A stretch of DNA of 64,000 nt from Novosphingobium sediminis (GCF_007991615.1 NZ_BJYR01000021.1:62001-126000); one strand, 5' to 3'; shown: positions 52,092 to 61,489, numbered from the stretch's first letter. Made by a program: numbers and translations. The notes: a model not told the origin generated them from the sequence alone.

Positions 52092-53420
52092 CTACTCGAA
52101 AGTGTGTTCGATCTCGCCCACATGGGCCAGTTCGGCCTTGTGGAGCACCCGCGCGAGCCATGCAGCGATGATGCACATCGCCGCGCCAAGCAGCAGCTGA
52201 TCGGCCAGCGCCACGCCCCCGGCGCTGAGGCCGATGGCGATCAGCGAGCCCACGACCATCGCGCCCGCGTTGACGATGTTGTTCGCGGCAATCGTCCGCG
52301 CGGTTTCAGCCTTGTCGACCACCGTCGTCAGGAAGGCATAGAGCGGAACTACGAACATGCCGCCCGAAATGGCGATGCCGAGCAGGCTGAGCAGCAGCGG
52401 CACCGCAAGCGGCTGCATCACGAACTGCGGCACATCGAGCAGCGCCGAGCCGACTGTGTGCTGCCACATCTTGCAGACGAAATGGAACGCGACGACGAAC
52501 AGGCCCATCACGATCACCGAGGCCGGGCCGAAACGCGCTGAAACAGTGCCCTTCAGGAGGTGATTGATCGAAACCGAGCCGATCGCGACCCCGATCGAGA
52601 ACACCACGAGGAACAGGCTCGCGACTTCCTTGCTGGCGGACAGCACATTCTTGGCGAGCGGTGGGAACTGGATGAACAGCACCGCACCGATGGTCCAGAA
52701 GAAGCTGATCGCGGCGATGGCAAGGAAGACACGCGGGTGGCGCGTCGTCATTCGCACCAGCGTGATCGAAGAGCGGATCACGTTGAAATCAAGCGGAATG
52801 GGCTCCATTTGCGGCGGTGCCGACGGCACGAACTGTGCGGTGCAGAAGCCGATCATGGCGGTGCCGATGCAGATCATCGCGGCCCACTCGACCGGGATCC
52901 AGCCCGCGAAGATCGTGCCGGCGAGGATCGCGATATAGGTGCCCGCTTCGACCAGGCCAGTTCCGGCGAGCACTTCTTCCGGACGGAGGTGCTGGGGCAG
53001 AATCGCGTACTTGATCGGGCCGAAAAAGGTTGAATGCACGCCCATTGCAAGCAGGGCTGCCAGCATGAGCGGGATGGCCACGATCTGAACCGCCATGCCG
53101 CGCCATGCCATGAACAGCCCCGCCGCGCCGACCAGCATGATGGCGATTTCGGCTGCCTTCACGATGCGGATGAGCCGGGCCTTGTCGCGCATGTCAGCCA
53201 GTTGTCCGGACAGTGCGGACAGCAGGAAGAAAGGCAGGATGAACACCGCCGAGGCAATCGCCGAGAAGCGTGCTTCTGCCGCCTCGGAGTGGTATACGGT
53301 GTACACCACGTAGAGGATCATCGCGTTTTTGTAGAGGTTGTCGTTGAACGCGCCGAGCAACTGCGTTGCAAAAAGCGGCAGGAATCGGCGTTTCCGGATG
53401 AGCAGCGCGGTCGTTGTCAT
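52092..53420 (-). CDS. Major facilitator transporter, LplT-like (lysophospholipid transporter type)
   Basis: A 442-residue protein with about 12 membrane helices. The N-terminal FATQLLGAFNDNLYKNAMIL, SGQLADMRDKARLIRIVKAAEI and STFFGPIKYAILPQHLRPEEVLAGTGLVE match the LplT/Aas-MFS group that flips lysophospholipids for reacylation. No acyltransferase is fused or adjacent here, but pgsA (phospholipid synthesis) is divergent next to it. Confidence 0.88.
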   Translation of the reverse strand: MTTTALLIRKRRFLPLFATQLLGAFNDNLYKNAMILYVVYTVYHSEAAEARFSAIASAVFILPFFLLSALSGQLADMRDKARLIRIVKAAEIAIMLVGAAGLFMAWRGMAVQIVAIPLMLAALLAMGVHSTFFGPIKYAILPQHLRPEEVLAGTGLVEAGTYIAILAGTIFAGWIPVEWAAMICIGTAMIGFCTAQFVPSAPPQMEPIPLDFNVIRSSITLVRMTTRHPRVFLAIAAISFFWTIGAVLFIQFPPLAKNVLSASKEVASLFLVVFSIGVAIGSVSINHLLKGTVSARFGPASVIVMGLFVVAFHFVCKMWQHTVGSALLDVPQFVMQPLAVPLLLSLLGIAISGGMFVVPLYAFLTTVVDKAETARTIAANNIVNAGAMVVGSLIAIGLSAGGVALADQLLLGAAMCIIAAWLARVLHKAELAHVGEIEHTFE

Positions 53421-53559
53421 TAGAGCGTTGTCATTCGGGTTTTGCCAGCTTTCGCATTATCCGACCATCCCATAGCGCCGTGCACGAGGTGGACAAGGGG
53501 CATGTGCCGACCAACTTGCGGTTTCTTCGTGCCGTCATCGTGCTTATGGTGATCCTACG

Positions 53560-54153
53560 ATGCTGACACTTCCCAATCTGCTAACGCTTTCCCGGATTGT
53601 CACCGTGCCGCTTCTTGCCGCGCTGTTGTGGTGGCCGGAATGGCACATGGGCTACGCGATCGGCTTTGCGGTCTATGGCCTCATGGGCGTGACCGACTAC
53701 TTCGACGGCTACCTCGCCCGCGCGCAGGGCACGGTCTCCAAGCTCGGCATCTTTCTCGATCCGATTGCGGACAAGATCATGGTTGCGGCGGTCATCCTCG
53801 TGCTGACGGCGCAGGGCGTGTTGACCGGACCCTATGTGGGCGATCTGCATGTGATCGCGGGCCTCATCATCCTGATTCGCGAGATCGCGGTTTCGGGCTT
53901 GCGCGAGTTTCTGGGCGGCATTCAGGTCTCGGTGCCAGTCTCGCGCCTCGCCAAGTGGAAGACGACGTTCCAGTTCATCGCGCTAGGTGCGCTGATCCTG
54001 GGGCAGGGCGCGCCCGGCTGGACGATGATGATCGCCGGGGTTGACGCCAACGTGCCGCACACGGTGGGCCTGTTTACCCTGTGGGCCGCAGCGGTGCTGA
54101 CGGTGGTTACCGGCTGGGATTACTTGCGCGTCGGCCTCAAGCACATGGATTGA
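53560..54153 (+). CDS. pgsA: CDP-diacylglycerol-glycerol-3-phosphate 3-phosphatidyltransferase
   Basis: Phosphatidylglycerophosphate synthase of the inner membrane, 197 residues. The CDP-alcohol phosphotransferase motif is complete: Asp46, Asp49, Gly50, Ala53, Arg54, Gly63, Asp67, Asp71 (VTDYFDGYLARA, then LGIFLDPIADK). N-terminus LTLPNLLTLSRI is typical. Confidence 0.96.
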   Translation: MLTLPNLLTLSRIVTVPLLAALLWWPEWHMGYAIGFAVYGLMGVTDYFDGYLARAQGTVSKLGIFLDPIADKIMVAAVILVLTAQGVLTGPYVGDLHVIAGLIILIREIAVSGLREFLGGIQVSVPVSRLAKWKTTFQFIALGALILGQGAPGWTMMIAGVDANVPHTVGLFTLWAAAVLTVVTGWDYLRVGLKHMD

Positions 54154-54160
54154 TCGGCGC

Positions 54161-54499
54161 TCAGTTCGCGCCCGCCTTCGAGAACAGGTTCAGCACCAGC
54201 ACGCCGGCCATGATGAGGCCGATCCCGGCAAAGGCCGGCATGTCGAGCTTCTGGCCGTGCACCAGCCACGCCAGCGCGGTAATCAGAACGATCCCGACGC
54301 CGGACCAGATCGCATAGGCGACGCCGGTCGGGATCTTTTCCAGCGCAATCGCAAGGAAGTAGAACGCGACGGCATAGCCGATGGCTGTCACCACCAGCGG
54401 CAGCGGGCGGGTGAACCCGGCGGATTGCTTGAGTGCCGTCGTCGCGATGACTTCCGCGACGATGGCGATCGTGAGGATGATGGCGGGGGGAAGGTTCAT
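54161..54499 (-). CDS. Small multidrug resistance (SMR, EmrE/QacE-like) transporter
   Basis: A 112-residue protein with four helices. The essential membrane glutamate is Glu16 in IAIVAEVIATTALK (Glu14 of EmrE). LEKIPTGVAYAIWSGVGIVL and GLIMAGVLVLNLFSK complete the family pattern. The start at 54499 overlaps the oxyR stop (ATGA), so the pump is co-transcribed with the redox regulator. Confidence 0.93.
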   Translation of the reverse strand: MNLPPAIILTIAIVAEVIATTALKQSAGFTRPLPLVVTAIGYAVAFYFLAIALEKIPTGVAYAIWSGVGIVLITALAWLVHGQKLDMPAFAGIGLIMAGVLVLNLFSKAGAN

Positions 54500-55392
54500 C
54501 CCGCTGCCAGTTCGCTGGCAAGCAGGCGAAACTCCTCCGCCCGGGGGGAGTTCTTGCGCCACACCAGCGCGATCTCGCGGCTGGCATGTTCGGCCTCCAG
54601 CGGCCGGGCGACGATCTGGGTGCCTTGCAGAATGCCCGCCTTCACCGCCATCTCGGGCAGCATGGTGAGGCCAAGGCCATTGTCGACCATCTGCACCAGC
54701 GTATGTAGGCTCGTACCGATCACGCTGGCGCTGGCGCGCAGTTCAGGCCGGTTGCAGGCGGCCAGCACATGATCCTTGAGGCAGTGGCCGTCCTCCAGCA
54801 GCAGCAGCCGCGCTTCGTCGATCAGCGCGGGGGAGATGCTCTGCGGGGGATCGCGCGGGTCGTCCTTCGGGAAGGCGACGAGCAGACGATCGTGGAACAG
54901 GTGCGCGACCTCGACTTCTCCCGTCGCGAAGGGGAGGGCAAGCAGCACGCAATCGGCGCGGCCGTGATGGAGCGATTCGACCGCGGCGGCGCTGGGTTCC
55001 TCGCGCAGGAACAGCTTCAGCGAAGGGCGCTCCTGGCGCAGGCGCGGGAGGATGCGCGGCAGGAGAAACGGCGCGATCGTCGGGATCACGCTCATGCGAA
55101 GCTCGCCGACAAGCGGCGCGCCGTGGGCCTGTACGAGGGCGGAAAGCTCCTCCCCTTCGCGTAGCAGGCGGTGCGCCTTGGCCACCACCTGATCGCCGAG
55201 CGCGGTGAAGCGCACCACGCGGCGGGTGCGCTCGACCAGCGTTACGCCGAGCAGTGTCTCCAGTTCGCGCAGACCCGCAGACAGCGTCGATTGCGAGACG
55301 AAACAAGCCTCAGCCGCGCGGCCGAAGTGGCCGTGCTCATGCAGCGCGACAAGGTATTGCAGCTGCTTGAGCGTGGGGAGGTAGGTCGTCAT
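54496..55392 (-). CDS. oxyR: Hydrogen peroxide-responsive LysR regulator OxyR
   Basis: A 298-residue LysR-family activator. Winged HTH: FGRAAEACFVSQSTLSAGLR. The redox pair is Cys204 and Cys213 in EDGHCLKDHVLAACNRPE, aligned with Cys199/Cys208 of E. coli OxyR. It overlaps rnd by one base (TGATG) and the SMR gene by ATGA, giving rnd-oxyR-smr. Confidence 0.94.
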   Translation of the reverse strand: MTTYLPTLKQLQYLVALHEHGHFGRAAEACFVSQSTLSAGLRELETLLGVTLVERTRRVVRFTALGDQVVAKAHRLLREGEELSALVQAHGAPLVGELRMSVIPTIAPFLLPRILPRLRQERPSLKLFLREEPSAAAVESLHHGRADCVLLALPFATGEVEVAHLFHDRLLVAFPKDDPRDPPQSISPALIDEARLLLLEDGHCLKDHVLAACNRPELRASASVIGTSLHTLVQMVDNGLGLTMLPEMAVKAGILQGTQIVARPLEAEHASREIALVWRKNSPRAEEFRLLASELAAG

Positions 55393-56660
55393 CAGGCCTC
55401 GTCAGTGGGCGGCGAATCAGCCTCGGCCGGAGGCGTGAAGCCGTCTTCCTCATCCGGAACGGTGGCCGGCGGTTCGTCATTGCTGCCCGCGATGTCGTCG
55501 ATATGGGCCATCTTGAGCTTGCCCTTGACCACGGCGAAAGCGAGCTTGCCTTCGACCAGTTCGAGCGCATCGCGGCCGAATTGGTCGAAACGCCAGCCTT
55601 CAAGGATCGGCAGACCCTTGCGCTGCCCGGCGGCGAGCGCCTCCAGATCGTCGCTGCGGGCCAGCAATCGTGCTGCGATATCAATCTCACGGCTGCGAAT
55701 CTTGAGCAGCAGCTTGAGGAGATCGGCGACCAGCGCACCTTCCTTTCCGAGCGGCGCACCACGCGGGGCGCGCGGGGGCAGTTCGGCTTCTGTCATCGGC
55801 TTGGCATCGGCGATGGCCTGCATCAGGCGGCGCCCGATGTCGTTGTCCTTCCATCCGGCCGAAAGCCCGCGCACCTTGGCGAGTTCGTGCTGCTCACGCG
55901 GCGGATGGCTGGCGAGATCGGCCAGCGTCTCGTCGCGCATGATCCGGCCGCGCGGGATGTTCTTGTCCATCGCCTCGACCTCGCGCCAGGCGGCGATGGC
56001 CTTGAGCCGGCCGAGCACGGCCGGATTGCGGCTGGGCGCCCGAATCTTCTGCCAGACCGCCTCAGGATCGGAGCGGTAGTTCTCAGGATCGGCGAGCTTT
56101 TCCATCTCGGCATCGAGCCATTCGCCGCGCCCGGTCTTGATCAGCCGCTTGAGCATGCGCGGGAAGATCTTGGAGAGGTGCGTCACGTCACCGATGGCAT
56201 ATTCGATCTGCCGCTCGGTCAGCGGGCGGCGCGACCAGTCGGTAAAGCGGGCGCCCTTGTCGACCGAGAAGCCAAGCCAGCTTTCGACGAGATTCGAGTA
56301 GCCGATCTGTTCCGATTGGCTGATCGCCATCATTGCGATCTGGGTATCGAAGATCGGATGCGGGGTGCGCCCGGTCAGGTTGTAGATGATCTCCACATCC
56401 TGCCCGCCAGCGTGGAAAACCTTGAGCACATCCTCGTTGTCGACCAGCAGTTCGAGCAGCGGGGCAAGATCAAGGCCGGGCGCGAGCGGATCGATCGCGG
56501 CGGCTTCCTTGTCATCGGCGATCTGCACCAGGCACAATTCAGGCCAGTACGTATTCTCGCGCATGAACTCGGTATCGACCGTGATGAAATCGGCCTTGGA
56601 CAGGCGCTCGCACAGGTCTGCAAGGGCCGGGGTCGTGGTGATCAGCGGATGTATTTTCAT
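55392..56660 (-). CDS. rnd: Ribonuclease D
   Basis: 3'-5' exoribonuclease for tRNA and stable-RNA maturation. The 422-residue product has the DEDDy exonuclease (Asp29/Glu31 in TVDTEFMRENTYWP, Asp in KVFHAGGQDVEI, Tyr-x3-Asp in YAIGDVTHL) and the HRDC domain after about residue 210. The C-terminal ~40 residues are acidic and Pro-rich. Divergent from aspS. Confidence 0.95.
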   Translation of the reverse strand: MKIHPLITTTPALADLCERLSKADFITVDTEFMRENTYWPELCLVQIADDKEAAAIDPLAPGLDLAPLLELLVDNEDVLKVFHAGGQDVEIIYNLTGRTPHPIFDTQIAMMAISQSEQIGYSNLVESWLGFSVDKGARFTDWSRRPLTERQIEYAIGDVTHLSKIFPRMLKRLIKTGRGEWLDAEMEKLADPENYRSDPEAVWQKIRAPSRNPAVLGRLKAIAAWREVEAMDKNIPRGRIMRDETLADLASHPPREQHELAKVRGLSAGWKDNDIGRRLMQAIADAKPMTEAELPPRAPRGAPLGKEGALVADLLKLLLKIRSREIDIAARLLARSDDLEALAAGQRKGLPILEGWRFDQFGRDALELVEGKLAFAVVKGKLKMAHIDDIAGSNDEPPATVPDEEDGFTPPAEADSPPTDEA

Positions 56661-56684
56661 CGTGCTTTTCTATATATGCCCCAA

Positions 56685-56704
56685 GTCAGGCCCTCATGCC
56701 TGAC
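56685..56704. repeat. Inverted repeat between rnd and aspS
   Basis: GTCAGGC-CCTCAT-GCCTGAC, perfect seven-base arms, lies 25 bases upstream of the rnd start and about 120 upstream of aspS. It may be a leader hairpin or binding site. Confidence 0.4.
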
Positions 56705-56739
56705 CGGTGCTGGTGGTGACCCCGTCCGGGGCCTGCGGC

Positions 56740-56768
56740 TTGACAAATTCGCGGCCATCGCCTCTTGG
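56740..56768 (+). promoter_or_regulatory. Candidate -35 element for aspS
   Basis: A consensus TTGACA (56740-56745) lies 83 bases before the aspS ATG. The sequence 17 bases further (TCTTGG) is a poor -10 box, so only the -35 is convincing. Confidence 0.35.
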
Positions 56769-56827
56769 CCGCAACCATTCCCTGCCCGAATGCTGGCAGT
56801 TTTGCCAGCCCAATTGGATTTTGTCCC

Positions 56828-58609
56828 ATGCATCCTTATCGTTCCCACACCTGCGGCGCGCTGGCACAGGCGGATGTCGGGCAGAACGTGCGCCTTTCGG
56901 GTTGGGTGCACCGCAAACGCGACCACGGCGGCGTGCTCTTCATCGACTTGCGCGACCACTACGGCATCACCCAGATCGTGGCTGACAGCGATAGCGCTGC
57001 GCTCACCGTGCTCGAAAGCGTGCGCGTTGAAAGCGTCGTGATGATCGAGGGTGAAGTGAAGGCGCGCAGCGCTGGTACGATCAACCCCGGGCTCGCGACG
57101 GGCGAGATTGAGGTCTATGCACGCAGCGCCACGGTGCTCTCGGCCGCTGAGGAACTGCCCATGCCGGTCGCGGGCGAGCAGGAATATCCCGAGGATATCC
57201 GCCTGCGCTACCGCTTCCTCGATCTGCGGCGCGAGACGCTGCATGCCAACATCGTCACCCGTACCAAGGTGATCCGCGACATGCGCCGCCGCATGGAGGA
57301 CGCTGGTTTTACCGAATACTCGACGCCGATCCTCACTGCCTCGAGCCCCGAAGGCGCGCGCGACTTCCTCGTGCCGAGCCGCATCCACGCCGGCAAGTTC
57401 TATGCGCTGCCGCAGGCGCCGCAGCAGTACAAGCAGCTGCTGATGGTGGCGGGCTTCGACCGCTACTTCCAGATCGCCCCCTGCTTCCGCGACGAGGATC
57501 CGCGCGCGGATCGCCTGCCGGGCGAATTCTACCAGCTCGACCTCGAAATGAGCTTCGTGACCCAGGAAGAAGTGTGGGAAACGATGGAGCCGGTTATCGG
57601 CGGCGTGTTCGAGACTTTCGCCAACGGCAAGCCGGTCACGCCTTCGGGCAGCTTTCCGCGCATCGCCTATGATGAGGCCATGCTGAAGTACGGTTCGGAC
57701 AAGCCGGATCTGCGCAACCCGCTGATCATCACCGATGTCGCCAGCCACTTCACGACCTCGGGCTTCGGCCTGTTCGAGAAGATCGTGGCAGGCGGCGGCA
57801 CCGTGCGCGCGATTCCCGCGCCCGGCACAGCGGACAAGAGCCGCAAGTTCTTCGACGACATGAACGAGTGGGCGCGCAGCGAAGGCCACGCCGGCCTAGG
57901 ATATGTGACCCGCAAGGGCGGCGAGTTCGGTGGTCCGATTGCCAAGAATCATGGGGCCGAGGGCATGGAAGCGCTCTATGCGGCGCTTGGCCTTGGCCCG
58001 GATGACGGCCTGTTCTTCGCCGCCGGAAAGCCCGAGCAGGCCGCCAAGCTGGCGGGCGCCGCGCGTACGCGCGTTGCCGAACAGCTCGGCCTGATCGACA
58101 AGGACCGCTTCGAACTGTGCTGGATCGTCGACTTCCCGTTCTACGAATGGGACGAAGACGCCAAGAAGGTCGAGTTCAGCCACAACCCGTTTTCGATGCC
58201 GCAGGGCGGGATGGACGCCCTGACGAGCCAGGATCCGTTGACGATCAAGGCCTACCAGTACGACCTCGTCTGCAACGGCTACGAGATTGCCTCGGGTTCG
58301 ATCCGCAACCAGAGCCCGGAGACGATGGTCAAGGCCTTCGAGATCGTCGGCCTGACCAAGGCGGACGTCGAGGAGCGTTTCGGCGGCCTCTACCGCGCTT
58401 TCCAGTATGGCGCACCGCCGCACGGCGGCATGGCTGCGGGCGTGGACCGCGTCGTCATGCTGGTCTGCGGCGCACAGAACCTGCGCGAGATCACGCTGTT
58501 CCCGATGAACCAGCGCGCCGAAGATTTGCTGATGGGCGCGCCTTCGCCTGCCACCAACACACAAATGCGCGAATTGCATCTGCGCACGGTGGAGCCGTCC
58601 AAGGGGTGA
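56828..58609 (+). CDS. aspS: Aspartate-tRNA ligase, probably non-discriminating (Asp/Asn)
   Basis: Class II synthetase, 593 residues. Anticodon domain LSGWVHRKRDHGGVLFIDLRD, motif 2 FRDEDPRADRLPGEFYQLDLEM, motif 3 GMAAGVDRVVMLVCG. His33 in RKRDHGG and Gly in RSAGTINPG correspond to His31/Gly82 of the P. aeruginosa non-discriminating enzyme, so it may also charge tRNA-Asn for GatCAB amidation. ATG 56828 begins the canonical MHPYRSHTCG. Confidence 0.95.
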   Translation: MHPYRSHTCGALAQADVGQNVRLSGWVHRKRDHGGVLFIDLRDHYGITQIVADSDSAALTVLESVRVESVVMIEGEVKARSAGTINPGLATGEIEVYARSATVLSAAEELPMPVAGEQEYPEDIRLRYRFLDLRRETLHANIVTRTKVIRDMRRRMEDAGFTEYSTPILTASSPEGARDFLVPSRIHAGKFYALPQAPQQYKQLLMVAGFDRYFQIAPCFRDEDPRADRLPGEFYQLDLEMSFVTQEEVWETMEPVIGGVFETFANGKPVTPSGSFPRIAYDEAMLKYGSDKPDLRNPLIITDVASHFTTSGFGLFEKIVAGGGTVRAIPAPGTADKSRKFFDDMNEWARSEGHAGLGYVTRKGGEFGGPIAKNHGAEGMEALYAALGLGPDDGLFFAAGKPEQAAKLAGAARTRVAEQLGLIDKDRFELCWIVDFPFYEWDEDAKKVEFSHNPFSMPQGGMDALTSQDPLTIKAYQYDLVCNGYEIASGSIRNQSPETMVKAFEIVGLTKADVEERFGGLYRAFQYGAPPHGGMAAGVDRVVMLVCGAQNLREITLFPMNQRAEDLLMGAPSPATNTQMRELHLRTVEPSKG

Positions 58610-58791
58610 AAGGGCCTCGGCACTTGGCGCAAACGCGTGGTTTGTGTCGTCTGCTTTCGGCTCGTCACGCCTGATGCACACTTCGTCCGCATCGCTTGTA
58701 TGCACTGGCCCACTTGCCAGCCTGCAATCGGGACATTAGGGCGAACGCCAGATTTGAGTATACCAACCCAGTTCCTTGAAGGGGCAAAAGA

Positions 58792-59028
58792 ATGAGCGAT
58801 ACCGCCGACCGCGTGAAGAAGATCGTTGTCGAGCACCTCGGGGTAGAGGCCGACAAGGTCACCGAAGACGCGAGCTTCATCGACGATCTCGGTGCCGACA
58901 GCCTCGATATCGTCGAGCTGGTCATGGCTTTCGAAGAAGAATTCGGTGTCGAGATTCCTGACGACGCGGCCGAGAAGATCGCCACCGTGTCGGACGCGAT
59001 CAAGTCCATCGACGACAACAAGGGCTGA
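58792..59028 (+). CDS. acpP: Acyl carrier protein
   Basis: A 78-residue acidic carrier of fatty-acid synthesis. Phosphopantetheine site Ser37 in DDLGADSLDIVELVM. AAGGGG precedes the ATG. Followed by a gap with two hairpins and then fabF. Confidence 0.99.
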   Translation: MSDTADRVKKIVVEHLGVEADKVTEDASFIDDLGADSLDIVELVMAFEEEFGVEIPDDAAEKIATVSDAIKSIDDNKG

Positions 59029-59057
59029 TCCTTTCGGATTGCCAACCCGTCCGCACT

Positions 59058-59094
59058 TTCCCGTCGTGAACGCCTTTTGCGCGCATGACGGGAA
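59058..59094 (+). other. Hairpin 1 in the acpP-fabF gap
   Basis: TTCCCGTC / GACGGGAA (eight perfect pairs, further pairing after one mismatch) around a loop that includes CCTTTTGC. It lies 29 bases after acpP. No T-run follows, so it may adjust the acpP/fabF mRNA ratio rather than terminate fully. Confidence 0.5.
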
Positions 59095-59178
59095 CGTCGG
59101 TCGTCCCCCGGCCTTGATCCGTCGGGGCTTCGACAGGCTCGGCCCCGCAAGGGTCTGGGCCTGTTGTGCTTAAAGGTT

Positions 59179-59205
59179 CGTCTGCCGAATTGAAGGCAGA
59201 CGTTT
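59179..59205 (+). other. Hairpin 2 directly before fabF
   Basis: CGTCTGCC-GAATTGAA-GGCAGACG followed by TTT, ending just before the CGGAG ribosome-binding sequence of fabF (start 14 bases after the stem). It may be an attenuator or protect the processed fabF mRNA. Confidence 0.5.
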
Positions 59206-59216
59206 CGGAGATTGCA

Positions 59217-60473
59217 ATGCGCCGTGTCGTCATCACCGGACTTGGCCTCGTCACCCCGCTGGGGGCCGATGTCGAAACCGTCTGGGCCAATCTTATCGCC
59301 GGGAAGTCGGGCGCGGGGCAGATCACCCGCTTCGATACAACCGGCCAGAAGTGCACGATCGCCTGCGAGGTGAAGCCGGCCGATCATCCTTGGGGCTTCG
59401 ATGCGAGCAAGCGTGTCGATTTCAAGGTCGTGCGCCAGGTCGATCCGTTCATCGTCTACGGCATCGACGCAGCCGGGCAGGCGCTGGAAGACGCCGGCCT
59501 GACCGACATGGACGACGACCTCAAGACGCGCACGGGCTGCTCGATCGGCTCGGGCATCGGCGGTTTGCCGGGGATCGAGAGCGAATCGATCGTCCTGCAC
59601 GAGAAGGGCCCGGGCCGCGTTTCTCCGCACTTCGTCCACGGCCGGCTCATCAACCTGATCTCGGGCCAGGTTTCGATCAAGTATGGCCTCATGGGCCCCA
59701 ATCACGCCGTCGTCACTGCCTGCTCGACCGGCGCGCATTCGATCGGCGATGCCGCGCGCATGATTCGCGATGGCGATGCCGATGTGATGCTGGCTGGTGG
59801 TTCGGAAAGCACGATCAACCCGCTGGGCGTTGCCGGCTTCGCGCAGGCGCGCGCGCTCAACTGCAGCTACAATGATCGCCCCGAACAGGCGAGCCGCCCC
59901 TATGACAAGGACCGCGACGGCTTCGTGATGGGCGAGGGCGCAGGCGTCCTCGTGCTCGAGGAATACGAGCACGCCAAGGCACGCGGCGCGAAGATCTATG
60001 CCGAAGTCGTCGGCTATGGCCTCTCGGGCGATGCTTACCACGTCACGGCGCCGCATCCCGAAGGCAAGGGCGCCGAACTCGCCATGCGCATGGCGCTGCG
60101 CAAGGCCGGGATGGAGCCGGGCGACATCGACTACGTCAACGCCCACGGCACCTCGACGATGGCTGACACCATCGAACTGGGCGCGGTGAAGCGCGTGCTG
60201 GGCGATGATCTCTCCGGCGCGTCGATGAGCAGCACCAAGTCCGCCATCGGACACCTGCTGGGCGGGGCCGGCGCGGTCGAGGCGATCTTCTGCGTGCTCG
60301 CGATCCGCGATCAGATCGTTCCGCCGACGCTCAACCTGGATAACCCGGACGAAGGCACCGAAGGCGTCGATCTCGTGCCCAAGGTCGCCAAGAAGCGTGT
60401 CGTGCGCGCCGCGCTCAACAACTCGTTCGGCTTTGGCGGTACCAACGCCAGCGTGATTGTGAAGGCGATCTGA
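59217..60473 (+). CDS. fabF: Beta-ketoacyl-ACP synthase II
   Basis: Elongating condensing enzyme of fatty-acid synthesis, 418 residues. Catalytic Cys169 in VVTACSTGAHSIGDA, and the two histidines in NAHGTSTMADTIE and KSAIGHLLGGAGAVEA. The start MRRVVITGLGLVTPLG fixes the ATG at 59217. Part of acpP-fabF-mltG. Confidence 0.98.
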   Translation: MRRVVITGLGLVTPLGADVETVWANLIAGKSGAGQITRFDTTGQKCTIACEVKPADHPWGFDASKRVDFKVVRQVDPFIVYGIDAAGQALEDAGLTDMDDDLKTRTGCSIGSGIGGLPGIESESIVLHEKGPGRVSPHFVHGRLINLISGQVSIKYGLMGPNHAVVTACSTGAHSIGDAARMIRDGDADVMLAGGSESTINPLGVAGFAQARALNCSYNDRPEQASRPYDKDRDGFVMGEGAGVLVLEEYEHAKARGAKIYAEVVGYGLSGDAYHVTAPHPEGKGAELAMRMALRKAGMEPGDIDYVNAHGTSTMADTIELGAVKRVLGDDLSGASMSSTKSAIGHLLGGAGAVEAIFCVLAIRDQIVPPTLNLDNPDEGTEGVDLVPKVAKKRVVRAALNNSFGFGGTNASVIVKAI

Positions 60474-60499
60474 GCCCGAAGCGCAGGAGGCGGCGTAGG

Positions 60500-61480
60500 A
60501 TGCAGAGTGCTGGCCGCCTCAGGATCATCGTGCTTGCCGTGTTGCTGGTCTTGGGCGCCTATGGCGTCCACTTCCTTTACGGCTGGTATGGCAGCGGTCC
60601 ACTGGTCAAGGAGGCGACGTTCTCCGTGCCCGAGGGCGCGACGCTGGCAGGCGTGGCGGAAAAGCTGGAGGCCGAAGGCGTAGTCGCCTCGGCCAGCACT
60701 TTCCGTCTGCGTGCACGCCTGCTCGGCGGCAGTGAGCCCTTGAAGGCTGGCGAATATGCCATCCCCGCGCATGCCAGCGGCGCAGCTGTGCTGGCGATCC
60801 TGCAGGGCGAGGGCGGTGAAGTCCGCCGCATGGTCACCGTGCCCGAAGGCATGCCCTCGATCATGGTGCAGGAGCGCCTCGCCAAGGTCACCCTGCTGAC
60901 CGGCGCGGTGCCGACGCTTGCGGAAGGGTCGGTCCTGCCGGATACTTACGCCTTCCAGCGCGGCGAGAGCCGCACGGCGGTCGCCGGCCGGATGCAGCAG
61001 GCGATGGCGCGTACGCTGGACAAGCTCTGGGCGGAGCGCGCGCCCGAAACTGTTGCGCGCAGCCCGGAAGAAGCCGTGATCCTTGCCTCCATCGTCGAGA
61101 AGGAGACCGGCAAGCCATCCGAACGGCGGATGGTGGCTGGGCTCTATTCCAACCGTCTGCGGCAGGGGATGATGCTTCAGGCTGATCCCACGATCATCTA
61201 CCCGATCACCAAGGGCAAGCCGCTGGGCCGGCGCATCCGCCAGTCGGAAATCCAGGCGGTCAACGCCTACAACACCTATACGATGGTTGGCCTGCCCAAG
61301 GCACCGATCACCAATCCCGGCAAGGCCTCGATCGAGGCGGTGCTGCACCCGGCCAGGACCGATGCGCTGTTCATGGTGGCAGACGGCAAGGGTGGGCATG
61401 TGTTCGCCGCGACGCTGCAGGAGCACAATGCCAACGTGGCGCGCTGGTTTGCAATCCGCCGCGCGCGCGGGGAACTCTAG
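60500..61480 (+). CDS. mltG: Endolytic murein transglycosylase MltG
   Basis: Inner-membrane lytic transglycosylase that ends glycan-strand elongation. The 326-residue product has one N-terminal helix (about 8-27), a LysM-like subdomain and the YceG fold with catalytic Glu200 in ILASIVEKETGKPSERRMVA, then GMMLQADPTIIY and NTYTMVGLPKAPITNPG. It sits 26 bases after fabF, the usual context. Confidence 0.96.
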   Translation: MQSAGRLRIIVLAVLLVLGAYGVHFLYGWYGSGPLVKEATFSVPEGATLAGVAEKLEAEGVVASASTFRLRARLLGGSEPLKAGEYAIPAHASGAAVLAILQGEGGEVRRMVTVPEGMPSIMVQERLAKVTLLTGAVPTLAEGSVLPDTYAFQRGESRTAVAGRMQQAMARTLDKLWAERAPETVARSPEEAVILASIVEKETGKPSERRMVAGLYSNRLRQGMMLQADPTIIYPITKGKPLGRRIRQSEIQAVNAYNTYTMVGLPKAPITNPGKASIEAVLHPARTDALFMVADGKGGHVFAATLQEHNANVARWFAIRRARGEL

Positions 61481-61489
61481 GACGCGGCG

